Part shown: in pieces, positions 43,196-52,725 of the stretch
Layout: every line of letters starts with the position of its first letter
How positions within the stretch are numbered: the first letter of the stretch is position 1
Assembly: GCF_009834785.1 (NCBI RefSeq)
Contig: NZ_WUYX01000033.1
Coordinates: forward strand, 1 to 64,000
From: Natronorubrum halalkaliphilum
Lineage (GTDB): Archaea; Halobacteriota; Halobacteria; Halobacteriales; Natrialbaceae
Reading direction: 5' to 3'
DNA: 64,000 bases
The notes under the pieces: generated by a model
Database searches by the model: none
Seen by the model: the letters and a program-made list of their open reading frames with translations, nothing else
Told to the model about the DNA's origin: nothing
Position numbers and translations under genes: made by a program

Positions 43196-43539
43196 GCGGG
43201 GGCGAGGAAATCGAACTCACCGTAATCAACGACGGCGACCGATCGACGATCACGGTCGAACGCGGGACAACGCTTCGGGACGCCCTCCAGAATCGGGGGG
43301 TTTCGGTCTACGGAACCGTCTCGTCGCAGCTCAACTGCGGGGGCCGGGGGCTGTGTGCGACCTGTACCGTCGAGGTCGACCCGGCACCCGAGCCGGTCCA
43401 CTGGCACGACGCTGCCGCCGTCCGATTTGGCTATCCGCGGCTGTCCTGCTGTCTCGAGGTCGACCGACCGATGACTGTCAGACTCCTCGAGAAACGCGTC
43501 TGGGGGCAGGTCCTTCCCCGGCGAACTGATTCCGAGTGA
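43192..43539 (+). CDS. 2Fe-2S ferredoxin-like protein (second of pair)
   Basis: A 115-residue protein with GTG start overlapping the upstream stop (GTGA), so translation is coupled. Cluster ligands: NCGGRGLCATC (same spacing as its neighbour) and Cys in RLSCCLEV, where two adjacent cysteines occur. LTVINDGDRSTITVERGTTL is the ferredoxin N-terminal beta hairpin. The pair looks like a gene duplication kept as an operon. The partner redox enzyme is not adjacent. Confidence 0.87.
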   Translation: MSGGEEIELTVINDGDRSTITVERGTTLRDALQNRGVSVYGTVSSQLNCGGRGLCATCTVEVDPAPEPVHWHDAAAVRFGYPRLSCCLEVDRPMTVRLLEKRVWGQVLPRRTDSE

Positions 43540-43655
43540 CGTCTCGAGGACGGTATCCGACTCGGTGACCGAGATCGATTACAGCTTCACGGACTCGTCC
43601 TCGGATGTCATCGACACCACAAAATGTTAATTGCTGAACTAATAACAAGTGTCTA

Positions 43656-44426
43656 ATGACCGAACACTCCCAGGAGAATCGACGACTCTGGAACGAATGG
43701 AGCGACGACTTCCAGGCCCTCTGGAACGCTGATACGGACAACGGGGAACTACCACCGACACCGTCCCCGTTCGAACCAGAGGCCCCCGGTGGTCGCCAGC
43801 GCGGAATTCTCACCTCAGTCGAGGGGAAGGATTATGTCGAGTTGGGCTGCGGTGGCGGCCAAGCAGCTGTCGGAACCGCTGAACGAGGGGCAGAAACTGT
43901 CGTGGGTGTTGATTTTTCGGGCGAACAACTACGACACGCGAGACAACTACGGGAGTTCTGCGGCGTCGACGTTCAGTTTGTTACGGGTGACGTGACGGAT
44001 CTCCCACTCGCCGATGACAGGTTCGATATAGCGTCCTCCGAATGGGCGTTCCAGATGGTCGAACACCTCGACCAGGCACTCGACGAAGCCCACCGTGTCC
44101 TGCGGGATGGCGGTGTTTTCGTACTCAGCGCACCACATCCCGTCTACGAAACCCTCGATACGGACAGGGGGATCGTTGACGGGAACTATTTCGACATCGG
44201 TCCCCGGAAGATTACAATCGACGAGGATTACGAATCGACGTTGACCGTCTTTGACCGGACGGTCGCCGATCTCCACAACGGTCTCGTTGACGCCGGATTT
44301 GCGGTCCGACGGATCATCGAACATAGACAGCGTGAGGTTGAGGAGAACCAACCGTCGGAAAGCGATCTACCCGAGATATTGTGGAACGTACCAAAGAGCG
44401 TTCGGTTCTGGGCAGTCGCAGAGTGA
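43656..44426 (+). CDS. Class I SAM-dependent methyltransferase
   Basis: A 256-residue methyltransferase. Motif I is VELGCGGGQAAVGTAERGA (about 62-80), followed by VVGVDFSGEQLRHARQL, the acidic motif GDVTDLPLADDRFDIASSEW, and AHRVLRDGGVFVLSAPHP. The substrate is a small molecule or unknown. The TATA-like ATGTTAATTG (43623-43632) sits about 28 bp before the ATG. Codon composition is slightly more AT-rich than neighbouring genes. Alone on its transcript. Confidence 0.88.
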   Translation: MTEHSQENRRLWNEWSDDFQALWNADTDNGELPPTPSPFEPEAPGGRQRGILTSVEGKDYVELGCGGGQAAVGTAERGAETVVGVDFSGEQLRHARQLREFCGVDVQFVTGDVTDLPLADDRFDIASSEWAFQMVEHLDQALDEAHRVLRDGGVFVLSAPHPVYETLDTDRGIVDGNYFDIGPRKITIDEDYESTLTVFDRTVADLHNGLVDAGFAVRRIIEHRQREVEENQPSESDLPEILWNVPKSVRFWAVAE

Positions 44427-44701
44427 GCCAGAATCCGGGAAGCCAATGACGGATCGCCCAATTCTCTCTACTCACCACGCTTCTCCTGGCAGCTATCGGG
44501 GAATCGATTGCTGCGCCGATACCTGCTTGGCCTCCACTGAGCGACCATCTAAATCGAGCCAGATCGAAAGCCACATTCGCGCCCTGGATTCAGTACCCCG
44601 CGAAGAGCATCTATTGAAGAGTTTTATGACGTTTTCACTCGTCCTGCTGCGGCCGGTGCCGCTTCCCGCGGATTGATCCGCTATCCTCCCGATATGAGGG
44701 T

Positions 44702-46120
44702 ATGTCGAACGCAGCCGATCGCGCCTACGAACTCGGGTTTCGAACGGTCGACACCGAGTACGCCGATCGACGGCTGCCGGTCGAGGGAACCGTGCCGCCG
44801 TGGCTCTCCGGGGCGTTGATCCGGAACGGACCGGGACGGTTCGAGTTCGGCGGCGAGCGCGCGACCCACTGGTTCGACGGTCTGGCGATGCTCCGCCGCT
44901 ACGGGTTCGCGGACGGCACCGTTTCGTACACGAACCGGTTCCTGCGCACCGACGCGTACGCGGCCGCCGATTCCGGCCACGGTGCGGCGGAGTTCGCGAC
45001 CGGCGGCGGTTCGTTCCGCCGGACCCTGCGGTGGCTCCGGTCGCTCGGGCCACCCGAACCGACGGACAACGCGAACGTCCACGTCGCCAAACTCGGGAAG
45101 CACTTCGTCGCGCTCACGGAAGCACCGCGGCGGATCGCGTTCGACCCGGTAACGCTCGAGACCCGCGGCGAGTTTCGGTGGCGCGACGATATTCCGGAGC
45201 ATCTGGCGACGGCCCACCTGACGGTCGATCCCAATCGTGAGGAGACGATCGGCTACAGTACAGAGTTCGGTCTCTCCCCGACGTATCACCTTTTCCGGAT
45301 CCCGCACGGCCACGCTGCCCGACGACACGTCGCCACCGTCCCGGCCGCCGGTCCCGGATACGTCCACGACTGTTCGATCACCGACTCGCATATTATCATC
45401 GTGGAGACGCCGCTCCGGATCGCGATGACGAAGGCACTAGCGCCGTGGAATCAAGGATTCCTCGATCTCCTTGAGTACGACGAGACGGCTACGAGCAGGT
45501 TCATCATCGTCGATCGGGACGCCGAAACGCTCGTCGGGACGCTGGAAACGCCGCCGTTCTTCACGTTCCATCACGTCAACGCTTACAAGGACGACGACGA
45601 GCTGGTCCTGGATCTCGTCGCGTTCGACGACGACGAAATCGTCCGGGCGCTCACCTTCGACGTTCTCTCGGCGGACGGCTTCGTCGCGGCTCCCGACGGT
45701 CAGTTCGTTCGATTCCGACTCCATCCCGGCGAGGGACGCGTCCGACGCTTCGAGCGGTACGACGGCGGGATGGAGCTTCCGACGGTTCCGAAACCGGTTC
45801 GGGGACGACGGTATCGGTACGCGTACGCACAGGCGACCGGCAGGACGGGCGCGAACGGACTGGTCAAACTCGACGTCGAACGAGGAACCGCAACGGAATG
45901 GTGGGAACGTGGCGTCTACGTCGAAGAACCGCGGATGGTGCAGCGACCGGGCGGGACCGCCGCGGACGACGGCGTCGTGATCGCGACGGCGCTTGACACC
46001 CGACGGGAGCGATCGTTGCTGCTCGTGTTCGATGCCGAAACGTTGGCCGAGAGAGCACGTGCACCCCTTCCACACGCCGTTCCCTTTGGCTTCCACGGTC
46101 GATTCTTTCCCACGGTATGA
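44702..46120 (+). CDS. Carotenoid cleavage oxygenase family protein
   Basis: A 472-residue beta-propeller iron dioxygenase. Four Fe-ligating histidines are visible: LATAHLTVDP (about 168), YVHDCSITDSH (about 221), FFTFHHVNAYKDDDELVLDL (about 285) and the C-terminal FGFHGRFF. GTVPPWLSGALIRNGPGRFEFG is the family opening. It probably cleaves a carotenoid double bond; haloarchaea make bacterioruberin and retinal. Retinal in haloarchaea is normally made by Brp/Blh, so this enzyme may produce retinal or other apocarotenoids. Single gene, convergent with the nitroreductase gene. Confidence 0.9.
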   Translation: MSNAADRAYELGFRTVDTEYADRRLPVEGTVPPWLSGALIRNGPGRFEFGGERATHWFDGLAMLRRYGFADGTVSYTNRFLRTDAYAAADSGHGAAEFATGGGSFRRTLRWLRSLGPPEPTDNANVHVAKLGKHFVALTEAPRRIAFDPVTLETRGEFRWRDDIPEHLATAHLTVDPNREETIGYSTEFGLSPTYHLFRIPHGHAARRHVATVPAAGPGYVHDCSITDSHIIIVETPLRIAMTKALAPWNQGFLDLLEYDETATSRFIIVDRDAETLVGTLETPPFFTFHHVNAYKDDDELVLDLVAFDDDEIVRALTFDVLSADGFVAAPDGQFVRFRLHPGEGRVRRFERYDGGMELPTVPKPVRGRRYRYAYAQATGRTGANGLVKLDVERGTATEWWERGVYVEEPRMVQRPGGTAADDGVVIATALDTRRERSLLLVFDAETLAERARAPLPHAVPFGFHGRFFPTV

Positions 46121-46232
46121 AACGCGTCCGGTCGAACGAGGACGCCCTCGTTCTCGAGCGATTCGAATCGACGGCGACGGCTTAGTTTCGGCCGCGCTAA
46201 TCCGCGCTCCGGACACGGTACACGCGCGATAT

Positions 46233-47801
46233 TCAGGCCGGGCGACCGAGCGTGTACAGGAACATCGGCGTCCGTCCCGCCGCTCGAGGCGCGAAGAAAT
46301 CCGAAACGACGTCGTCGTAGAACGTCAGTCCGGTCCCGCCCAGCGTCCGGTGGGCGTAGGTGGCCAGATAGAGCCGCCCCGCCGTCAACGCGGCCTCGAG
46401 TTGGGCCGCTCGATACCCGCGGTCGCCGAACCCGTCGACGACCGCTTCGAGATCGGTCATGAAGTAAATACAGACGGCTGCGTCGCCGCCGAGACGCTGG
46501 TCCAGCGCGAGGTGGGCCGCCTCCTGACGGAACTCGCCGGACCGGAGACGTTCGAGTTCGCCCGCTCCGGGACGGTAGCGGTAGCTGCCGGATGCGAGGC
46601 CGTCGACGCCGTTGACGATGAGATAGGGGTCGACGAACGTCAGCGGCGAGTCGTCCGGGGCGTCGCGACGGACGTCCATCGGGACGCCGCGGACGCTCCG
46701 GTCGAGGACTGTCGACAGTTTTCGGACGCTGATCGAATCGCGCTCGTACTCGCGACAGGAGCCGCGGCGACGGATCGTCTCGTGGAGGGGCCGACTCGAG
46801 GCCGTCTCGTGGTCGACCGGCTCGAGCGAAACGCGAGGGCCGTCGCCGGAGTCACGCGCACCGATCGGGTCGGCGGCCGTGGGCCCGCCGGTCCGCCACG
46901 ATTCGGCCTCCGTGCCGTCCGCGAGCGTGCCGGCCGACCACGCCTCGCGGATCAGCGGGAACTGCTTCTCGGTCGGCGAGAGCGGTTCGGTTTCGGGATC
47001 GATCGGCTCGACGTCGGCCGTCTCAGACGGTGAGATGTCGGCACCGGAGCCGATCGGCACGATCTCGAGTGGAGCTTCACGTTCCGGATCCACGCCAAGC
47101 AACTCAGCGACGGGGCGGTCAGCAAACCCGGTGACGATCTCGGCGCGGTAGTCGAGCGCGTGGGCCACCGCCAGCAGGTTCGCGAGCGTCGTACCGGAGT
47201 CCCAGAAGGCGTGACGGAACGCCCGTTCGTCGTACTTCCAGGCGTTGCGCCACCACGTCGAGGTCGCGACGAACGATAGCGGTGCGTCGGCGACGGCGTC
47301 GTCCCGGCTTGCGGCCGCGAGCGCGCCGCGGTAGTCGCCCTCCCGTACCACGTCGAGCGAGAGCGTCCGCGGGTCGAAATGGTAGACGCCAGCCGCGAGA
47401 CCGTCGTCCCCTCGAGCATCGCTCTCGAGGTCTCCGCAGACGAGGTACAGATCCACGTGATAGAGCGCGCCGGTGGTCGCCGCGGCCCGAAAGAGCAGGC
47501 TGTGGCCGCGTCTCTCGAGTTCCTTCGTGATCCCCGCCGCGTCGTAGTTCAGGGTCGTGACGGTCTCGAGCGTCGGTCGCCGCGTGCGAGTCGCCGACCC
47601 GTTCGGGGTGGGTTCGGCGACCGCCGACAGCGCTGGCTGCTGGGGCGGCCGGATCCGATCGGCCAGCGACCTCGTCGGGAGCCCCGTATACACCTTGTAC
47701 GGCGTCGGCTTATTGTCAAAATCGAGGCGTTTACTGCCCTCACGGACGCTTTTCGGCGAGTGTTTCGTTCGCTCGTGGTAGGCTCGAGCACCAGTTGCCA
47801 T
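46233..47801 (-). CDS. SagB/ThcOx-type tandem nitroreductase-domain protein
   Basis: A 522-residue protein with two nitroreductase-like FMN domains. The first (about 100-270) has YHVDLYLVCGDLES, GVYHFDPRTLSLDVVREG and FRHAFWDSGTTLANLLAVA. The second (about 345-522) has RRRGSCREYERDSISVRKLS, GSYRYRPGAGELERLRSG and GYRAAQLEAALTAGRLYLATYA. The SagB/ThcOx family oxidises heterocycles in peptide natural products or acts on nitro/flavin substrates. No cyclodehydratase or precursor peptide is nearby. The start ATG 47801 (MATGARAYHERTKHSPKSV) matches the family opening. Divergent from the MutS-like gene with an 80-bp shared promoter. Confidence 0.85.
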   Translation of the reverse strand: MATGARAYHERTKHSPKSVREGSKRLDFDNKPTPYKVYTGLPTRSLADRIRPPQQPALSAVAEPTPNGSATRTRRPTLETVTTLNYDAAGITKELERRGHSLLFRAAATTGALYHVDLYLVCGDLESDARGDDGLAAGVYHFDPRTLSLDVVREGDYRGALAAASRDDAVADAPLSFVATSTWWRNAWKYDERAFRHAFWDSGTTLANLLAVAHALDYRAEIVTGFADRPVAELLGVDPEREAPLEIVPIGSGADISPSETADVEPIDPETEPLSPTEKQFPLIREAWSAGTLADGTEAESWRTGGPTAADPIGARDSGDGPRVSLEPVDHETASSRPLHETIRRRGSCREYERDSISVRKLSTVLDRSVRGVPMDVRRDAPDDSPLTFVDPYLIVNGVDGLASGSYRYRPGAGELERLRSGEFRQEAAHLALDQRLGGDAAVCIYFMTDLEAVVDGFGDRGYRAAQLEAALTAGRLYLATYAHRTLGGTGLTFYDDVVSDFFAPRAAGRTPMFLYTLGRPA

Positions 47802-47881
47802 GTCAAGTGACACCACGCCAGTTCCGAAAAAGCCGGGCGGGAACTTTTTCTCGCTCCGGTTTAATACGCTGCTCACGAAGC

Positions 47882-49987
47882 ATGGATCTCGAGTCGATTC
47901 CGGGCGTCGGTGAGAAGACGGCCCGAGCGTTGTCGGAGCTCGACGACCCCGAGCGCGCGCTGCGGGCGGGCGACGTCGCGGCGATCGCGACCGCACCGGG
48001 GATCACCCAGGGCCGAGCCGCTCGGATCGCACGCGGTGCGATCCGGGTCGAACACGACGATCCGGGGGGATTTCTCGCGACCGACCGCGCTCGCGACGTG
48101 TACCGGAACGTCCTCGCGTTGCTCAAGTCCCGCACCGTCACGGACTACGCCGCCCAGCGACTCGAGACGATCTATCCCAGCACTCGCCGCTCGCGAATCG
48201 AGGAAGTACAGGCGTTCGCCGGCGACGCCCTCGAGCGCGAGCACGACGAGGACGTACTCGCAGCCCTCGAGGGCGTCGAACCGCTCCGGAGCCCGGGCGA
48301 TATCCGGGTCCGCGAACGCTGTCTGGCGACGACCGACGCCGAGCGCTACTCGGAGGCGCGCGAGGCGATCCCGGAGCTCTCCGTCGAAATCGTCGAGGAC
48401 GCACAGGGGCTGGCGGAACTCGCGCGGGGCTACTCGACGGTGATCGCGCTCGACGAATCCTTTGCGGGCGTCACCATCGATGGCGACGTGCAGGTCAGAC
48501 CCGACGCGCTCGAGACCCCCGCCGAAGTCGTCCCCGAACGTCCGCTCGCCTTTTTCGCGCGGAATCGGGATCGACTCCAGGCCGCCGTCGAGGTCCACCA
48601 GGCCGCCGGACTCGAGCCTGCGTGTGACCTCGACGCGCTCGAAGACGGCCTCTCGCGACTCGACGAGGACGGCACCGTCGCGGGCGACGACGAACTCGAT
48701 CGGCTGACGACGGCCGTCGACGACCTCGACGCGGCGGTCGGCGCAGCCGAGAGCGTCGCCAACGATCGCCTCCGGGAGGCGATTCGGGAGCAAGACGTCA
48801 CGATCGAGGGGTCGGACCTACTCTCGTTAGTCGAACGCGGGGCGGGCGTCGACTCGCTGCTCTCGCGGGAACTCGCCGACGAGTACGCGGCGGCCATCGA
48901 GGCGGCCCGCGACCACCTCGTCGACGCGCTCGACCTCGATCAGGGCGAGGCCGAGATCGCGCGCCGGGCCTTTAGCGACGAGCCGACGTTCCCGGTCGAG
49001 CGCGACGAGGCGGTCGTCTCGCGACTCGACGAGGAACTGACGGCGACCAAAGAGCGGCGAGCCGGACGGCTCAAACGCGAACTCGCCGCCGATCTGGCCG
49101 ACCAGCGCGAGGGGGCCCGACAGCTGGTTCGGGACGCCCTCGAGTTGGACGTCGAACTCGCCATCGCGCGATTCGCCCGCGAGTTCGAGTGTACGATGCC
49201 GGAGTTCGTGGGGAGCGAGACGCTACGCATCTCGGAAGACAGCGAGGCGCCACGCGCCTCGGAAGACGGCGAGGCGTCACGCGCCTCGGAAAACAGCGAG
49301 GCAGTCGGCTTCACCATCGAGGGCGGACAGTCGCCGCTGCTCGACGAGCCCCTCGAGGCGATCGACCCCGTCGATTACGAGGTGTCGGGCGTCGCCTTGC
49401 TCTCGGGAGTCAACAGCGGCGGAAAGACGTCGACGCTGGATCTGGTCGCGAGCGTCGTCGTGCTGGCCCACATGGGCCTTCCCGTTCCCGCCGAGCGAGT
49501 GCGCTTGCGTCGGTTCGACGATCTCCACTACCACGCCAAGACGCAGGGGACGCTCGACGCCGGCGCGTTCGAGTCCACCGTCCGCGAGTTCGCCGATCTC
49601 GCGCAGGGCGGCGAGGGCTCGCTGGTTCTAGTCGACGAACTCGAGAGCATCACCGAACCCGGCGCCTCGGCGAAGATCATCGCCGGTATCCTGGAGGCGC
49701 TCTCCGAAAACGGCGCGACGGCGGTGTTCGTCTCCCACCTGGCGGGCGAGATCCGCGAGATGGCCGATTACGACGTGACCGTCGACGGGATCGAAGCAGT
49801 GGGACTGGTCGACGGCGAACTCGAGGTGAACCGGTCGCCGGTCAAAGACCACCTTGCGCGATCGACGCCGGAGCTGATCGTCGAGAAGCTGGCCGACGAG
49901 GCTCGGGAGCCGGTCGCTAACGGCGGCGTCCCCGAGGAGGAGGCGGGACCCGTTTTCTACGATCGATTGCTCGAGAAGTTCGAGTGA
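47882..49987 (+). CDS. MutS-like ATPase with helix-hairpin-helix N terminus
   Basis: A 701-residue archaeal MutS-related protein. The N terminus is a helix-hairpin-helix (LESIPGVGEKTARALSEL, 3-20). Middle regions are helical and acidic. The MutS ATPase has Walker A GVNSGGKTST, Walker B LVLVDELESITEPG, and FVSHLAGEIREMADYD. There is no mismatch-recognition domain, so it fits the MutS5/MutS2-like archaeal group. Function in recombination or repair is inferred. A 27-bp tandem repeat lies inside. The ATG at 47882 is supported by GGTTTAATACG about 20-25 bp upstream. Confidence 0.88.
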   Translation: MDLESIPGVGEKTARALSELDDPERALRAGDVAAIATAPGITQGRAARIARGAIRVEHDDPGGFLATDRARDVYRNVLALLKSRTVTDYAAQRLETIYPSTRRSRIEEVQAFAGDALEREHDEDVLAALEGVEPLRSPGDIRVRERCLATTDAERYSEAREAIPELSVEIVEDAQGLAELARGYSTVIALDESFAGVTIDGDVQVRPDALETPAEVVPERPLAFFARNRDRLQAAVEVHQAAGLEPACDLDALEDGLSRLDEDGTVAGDDELDRLTTAVDDLDAAVGAAESVANDRLREAIREQDVTIEGSDLLSLVERGAGVDSLLSRELADEYAAAIEAARDHLVDALDLDQGEAEIARRAFSDEPTFPVERDEAVVSRLDEELTATKERRAGRLKRELAADLADQREGARQLVRDALELDVELAIARFAREFECTMPEFVGSETLRISEDSEAPRASEDGEASRASENSEAVGFTIEGGQSPLLDEPLEAIDPVDYEVSGVALLSGVNSGGKTSTLDLVASVVVLAHMGLPVPAERVRLRRFDDLHYHAKTQGTLDAGAFESTVREFADLAQGGEGSLVLVDELESITEPGASAKIIAGILEALSENGATAVFVSHLAGEIREMADYDVTVDGIEAVGLVDGELEVNRSPVKDHLARSTPELIVEKLADEAREPVANGGVPEEEAGPVFYDRLLEKFE
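49226..49306 (+). repeat. Three 27-bp tandem repeats inside the MutS-like gene
   Basis: Three in-frame copies of a 27-bp unit encode RISEDSEAP, RASEDGEAS and RASENSEAV just before the ATPase domain. A flexible acidic linker that could vary in copy number between strains. Confidence 0.85.
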
Positions 49988-50068
49988 CCCGTGAGCCGGT
50001 GGTCCACATTTTCCGACCGAGAAACCGCGGTGTGGGTGCTATAGGTGTCCTCGGCCACCCTCGGTTCG

Positions 50069-50590
50069 ATGACGAACGCTTTCGAGTTCACCGGAGTTGC
50101 CGGCAGTCGATCACGGAGCCGTCGAGCGTTCCTGGCGCTCGGTGCGAGTGCAAGTACGGTAGCTCTCGCCGGTTGTGCGTCGGTCGCCAACTTCCTCGCG
50201 GACATGGTCCTCGACGACGTGAACGTGTTCAACGGCACGGATCGGGAACGGTCGGGGTCGATCGAGATCACCGATCCCGACGGGACAGTCGTCCTCGAGG
50301 AACGGTTCGAGATCGCTCCCGAAGACGAGGACGACGACAACGACGTAGACGAGGACTCCGGCGAAGTGTACGAGGACGTGTTTACCGGCGACGGCGAGTA
50401 CGTCGTCTCGATCGAACTCGACGACGACAGCGAGATAGACGGCGAGCGGACGGCCGAGGAGACCGTCGAGATTACCGACGTCGAAGCGGACCACATCGCG
50501 GTTCTGCTCGGTGCGGACGGAGCCCAGGGTCCGATCTCGGTCGTCGTAATCCAGGAGTTCACCGACATCGGGGAGTACGTCGAGGAGTAG
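50069..50590 (+). CDS. Tat-exported acidic lipoprotein, unknown function
   Basis: A 173-residue protein: Tat signal SRRAFLALG (about 17-25) with lipobox LAGC near 33-36. The mature part has a short beta-rich domain (VFNGTDRERSGSIEITDPDGTVVLEERFEI) split by an extreme acidic run (DEDDDNDVDED). It looks like the haloarchaeal family of Ig-like surface lipoproteins of unknown role. CTATAGGTG near 50040-50048 is a TATA box about 27 bp upstream of ATG 50069, supporting that start over a GTG at 50045. Confidence 0.7.
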   Translation: MTNAFEFTGVAGSRSRSRRAFLALGASASTVALAGCASVANFLADMVLDDVNVFNGTDRERSGSIEITDPDGTVVLEERFEIAPEDEDDDNDVDEDSGEVYEDVFTGDGEYVVSIELDDDSEIDGERTAEETVEITDVEADHIAVLLGADGAQGPISVVVIQEFTDIGEYVEE

Positions 50591-50781
50591 TCGTCTCGCT
50601 CGAGCGCGTGGCCGTACTGACAGGGAACCGCTCTACCGACCGTCAGTCGGTTACCGCCGGTTTTCGGTTCGGACGACGTCTACTTCTGGACCGCCGTCGG
50701 TGACGGCCACCGTCACTTCGTCGACGGCGTTTCGATAGACCTTGCAGTGGTCATCGCTCGAGTAGCCGCGGCCGAACCCCC

Positions 50782-51093
50782 CTACTCGACAGGTTCGAAC
50801 CGGTGGAGAAACGCGGTGTTCTCGTCATCCCACTCCGTGTCGTGGGTTCGTTCGATTCGCCGCTTGTACGCCTCGAGGTCCGGCGACCCCTCGGCCCGGG
50901 CGTCCTCGTCGGTGAGGTCTCCGAGTCGGCGCTCGGTCATTTCCACAATCTCGAAGGTCGTCCCGCGGATTTCGAACGTGTCGCCTTCGGCCGCGTGCGG
51001 ATCGCCGCGGTGAATCTGCGTGATCTCGTCCTCGAGCGCACCCTCTCGGAGCCGTTCGGCGGGAAGCAGGTCGTCGGCGTCGATCGTACCCAT
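50782..51093 (-). CDS. ASCH-domain protein
   Basis: A 103-residue ASCH (PUA-like) domain: IDADDLLPAERLREGALEDEITQIHRGDPH, then GDTFEIRGTTFEIVEMTERRLGDLTDEDARAEG and TEWDDENTAFLHRFEPV. ASCH domains bind RNA or modified bases, or act as N4-acetylcytidine amidohydrolases; this length and the GDLTDEDARAEG block fit the YqfB/ASCH group. TATA-like ATTACTAAC (51114-51122, minus) lies about 25 bp upstream. Confidence 0.83.
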   Translation of the reverse strand: MGTIDADDLLPAERLREGALEDEITQIHRGDPHAAEGDTFEIRGTTFEIVEMTERRLGDLTDEDARAEGSPDLEAYKRRIERTHDTEWDDENTAFLHRFEPVE

Positions 51094-51195
51094 ACTCGAG
51101 GGGAACGGTCGCTAGTTAGTAATCCTGTTGGTGTGGTTAACAACCCTGTAGTTCGGTCGAGGTGACTTTACGTATCCCTCGAACGACCAGTCGAT

Positions 51196-52620
51196 ATGGA
51201 CCTCGCGATCACCGACACGCTCGCGCTCACGATGGCCGACGATCGACTGGGAATTCTCGAGGACGCGACGGTCGCCATCGAGGGCGGCAAACTCGCGTTC
51301 GTCGGCCCGTCAAGCGAGTTCGAGGGCGACGCCGACCGGGCGATCGACGGCAGCGATCGCGTGACGATGCCTGGACTGGTGAACGTCCACGCCCACACCG
51401 ATCTGACGCTGCTTCGCGGCGGCGCACAGGACGTCCCCGAAATCGAGTGGATGAATCGGGCGCTCGGCCCGCTCTCGGAGGCGATGGAGCACGAGGATCG
51501 CGTCGCGGGCGCACGACTCGGCGTCCTCGAGGCGCTTCGCTCGGGGGTGACCACCGTCGGCGAGTACGCGACGAACGTCCGCGGACTCGTCGAGGCGGTC
51601 TACGACCCCATGGGCGTCCGCGTCGTGGCCGCCGAGACGATCAACGCGGTCGACGATTCGGCGGCCGACCTCGGACCGAACGAGCCGTATCCGCTCGACG
51701 ACGAGCGGGGACGGGCCGCACTCGAGCGAAACGAGGCGCTGTTCGACGCCTACGCCGATCACGAGCACGTCTCCTGTCTCTACGGCCCGCAGGCGCTCGA
51801 TATGGTTCCGCCGGGGCTGCTCGAGGAGATTCGGGACCGCGCTGCGGCCAACGACCGGGGAATCCACATGCACGTCGCGCAAGGCGAGCGCGAGCGACGG
51901 CAGATCGAAGCCCGCTACGGCGCGGGTGAGACGACCGTGAGCGTCCTCGAAGACCACGGACTCGTTTCGGACCGGTTGCTCGCGGCACACCTCCACGACG
52001 CCGCGCCCGCGGAGCGCGAGCGCCTCGCCGACGCCGGCGTGCGGATGGCCGCGAACCCGTGTTCGATCGCCGCGATCGACGGAATCGTCCCGCCGATCGT
52101 CGAGTATCGCGAACACGGCGGCGTCGCGGGAATCGGCACCGACCAGGCGCCGGGACCGGGCGGTCACGACTTCCTCCGCGAACTGCGGACGACGGCGCTG
52201 CTCTCGAAAACCGACCGCGAGGATCCGACCGCCTTCCCGGCCTGGGAGGCGCTCCGGGTCGGAACGATCGAGGGAGCGCGCACGCTCGGCATCGCCGATC
52301 GCGTCGGCTCCCTCGAGGTCGGCAAGCGAGCCGATATCGCGGTCCTCGACCTCGAGCATCCCTCCACGGCGCCGACGGTCTCGAACCCCCTGCGGACGGC
52401 GATTCCGAACCTCGTCTACGGCGCGAACGCCGGCGTGGTCGACACGGTCGTCGTCGACGGCGATCCGGTGCTCGAGAACGGCGAAATCGTCACCGCTGCG
52501 GAAGACGACATTCTCGAGGCGGCGACCGAACGGGCGACGGACGTCTTCGATCGGACGGCCGATGCGTGGCGAACGGCGGACTCGACGCTCGTCGATGCGG
52601 TCGACGACGGCTGGCTCTGA
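51196..52620 (+). CDS. Metal-dependent amidohydrolase / deaminase (TRZ/ATZ type)
   Basis: A 474-residue amidohydrolase-superfamily enzyme. Metal-binding HAHTDLTLLRGG (HxH, about 65-76), HMHVAQGERERRQIE, AAHLHDAAPAERE and the Asp in GIGTDQAPGPGGHDF are present; GKRADIAVLDL is the C-terminal family signature. Cytosine-deaminase/SAH-deaminase-like enzymes fit best, so deamination of 5'-deoxyadenosine or S-adenosylhomocysteine-related nucleosides is plausible. TATA-like GACTTTACG about 26 bp before the ATG predicts a leaderless transcript. Confidence 0.9.
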   Translation: MDLAITDTLALTMADDRLGILEDATVAIEGGKLAFVGPSSEFEGDADRAIDGSDRVTMPGLVNVHAHTDLTLLRGGAQDVPEIEWMNRALGPLSEAMEHEDRVAGARLGVLEALRSGVTTVGEYATNVRGLVEAVYDPMGVRVVAAETINAVDDSAADLGPNEPYPLDDERGRAALERNEALFDAYADHEHVSCLYGPQALDMVPPGLLEEIRDRAAANDRGIHMHVAQGERERRQIEARYGAGETTVSVLEDHGLVSDRLLAAHLHDAAPAERERLADAGVRMAANPCSIAAIDGIVPPIVEYREHGGVAGIGTDQAPGPGGHDFLRELRTTALLSKTDREDPTAFPAWEALRVGTIEGARTLGIADRVGSLEVGKRADIAVLDLEHPSTAPTVSNPLRTAIPNLVYGANAGVVDTVVVDGDPVLENGEIVTAAEDDILEAATERATDVFDRTADAWRTADSTLVDAVDDGWL

Positions 52621-52725
52621 TCAGCGCGCGCCGACGGCGGAGGGACTAATTCGACCGAACGGGATGGTCAACCCCCTCAGAATGCAAGTGCAACGCCTAC
52701 CCACACAGTCGGCCGATGATACGAC

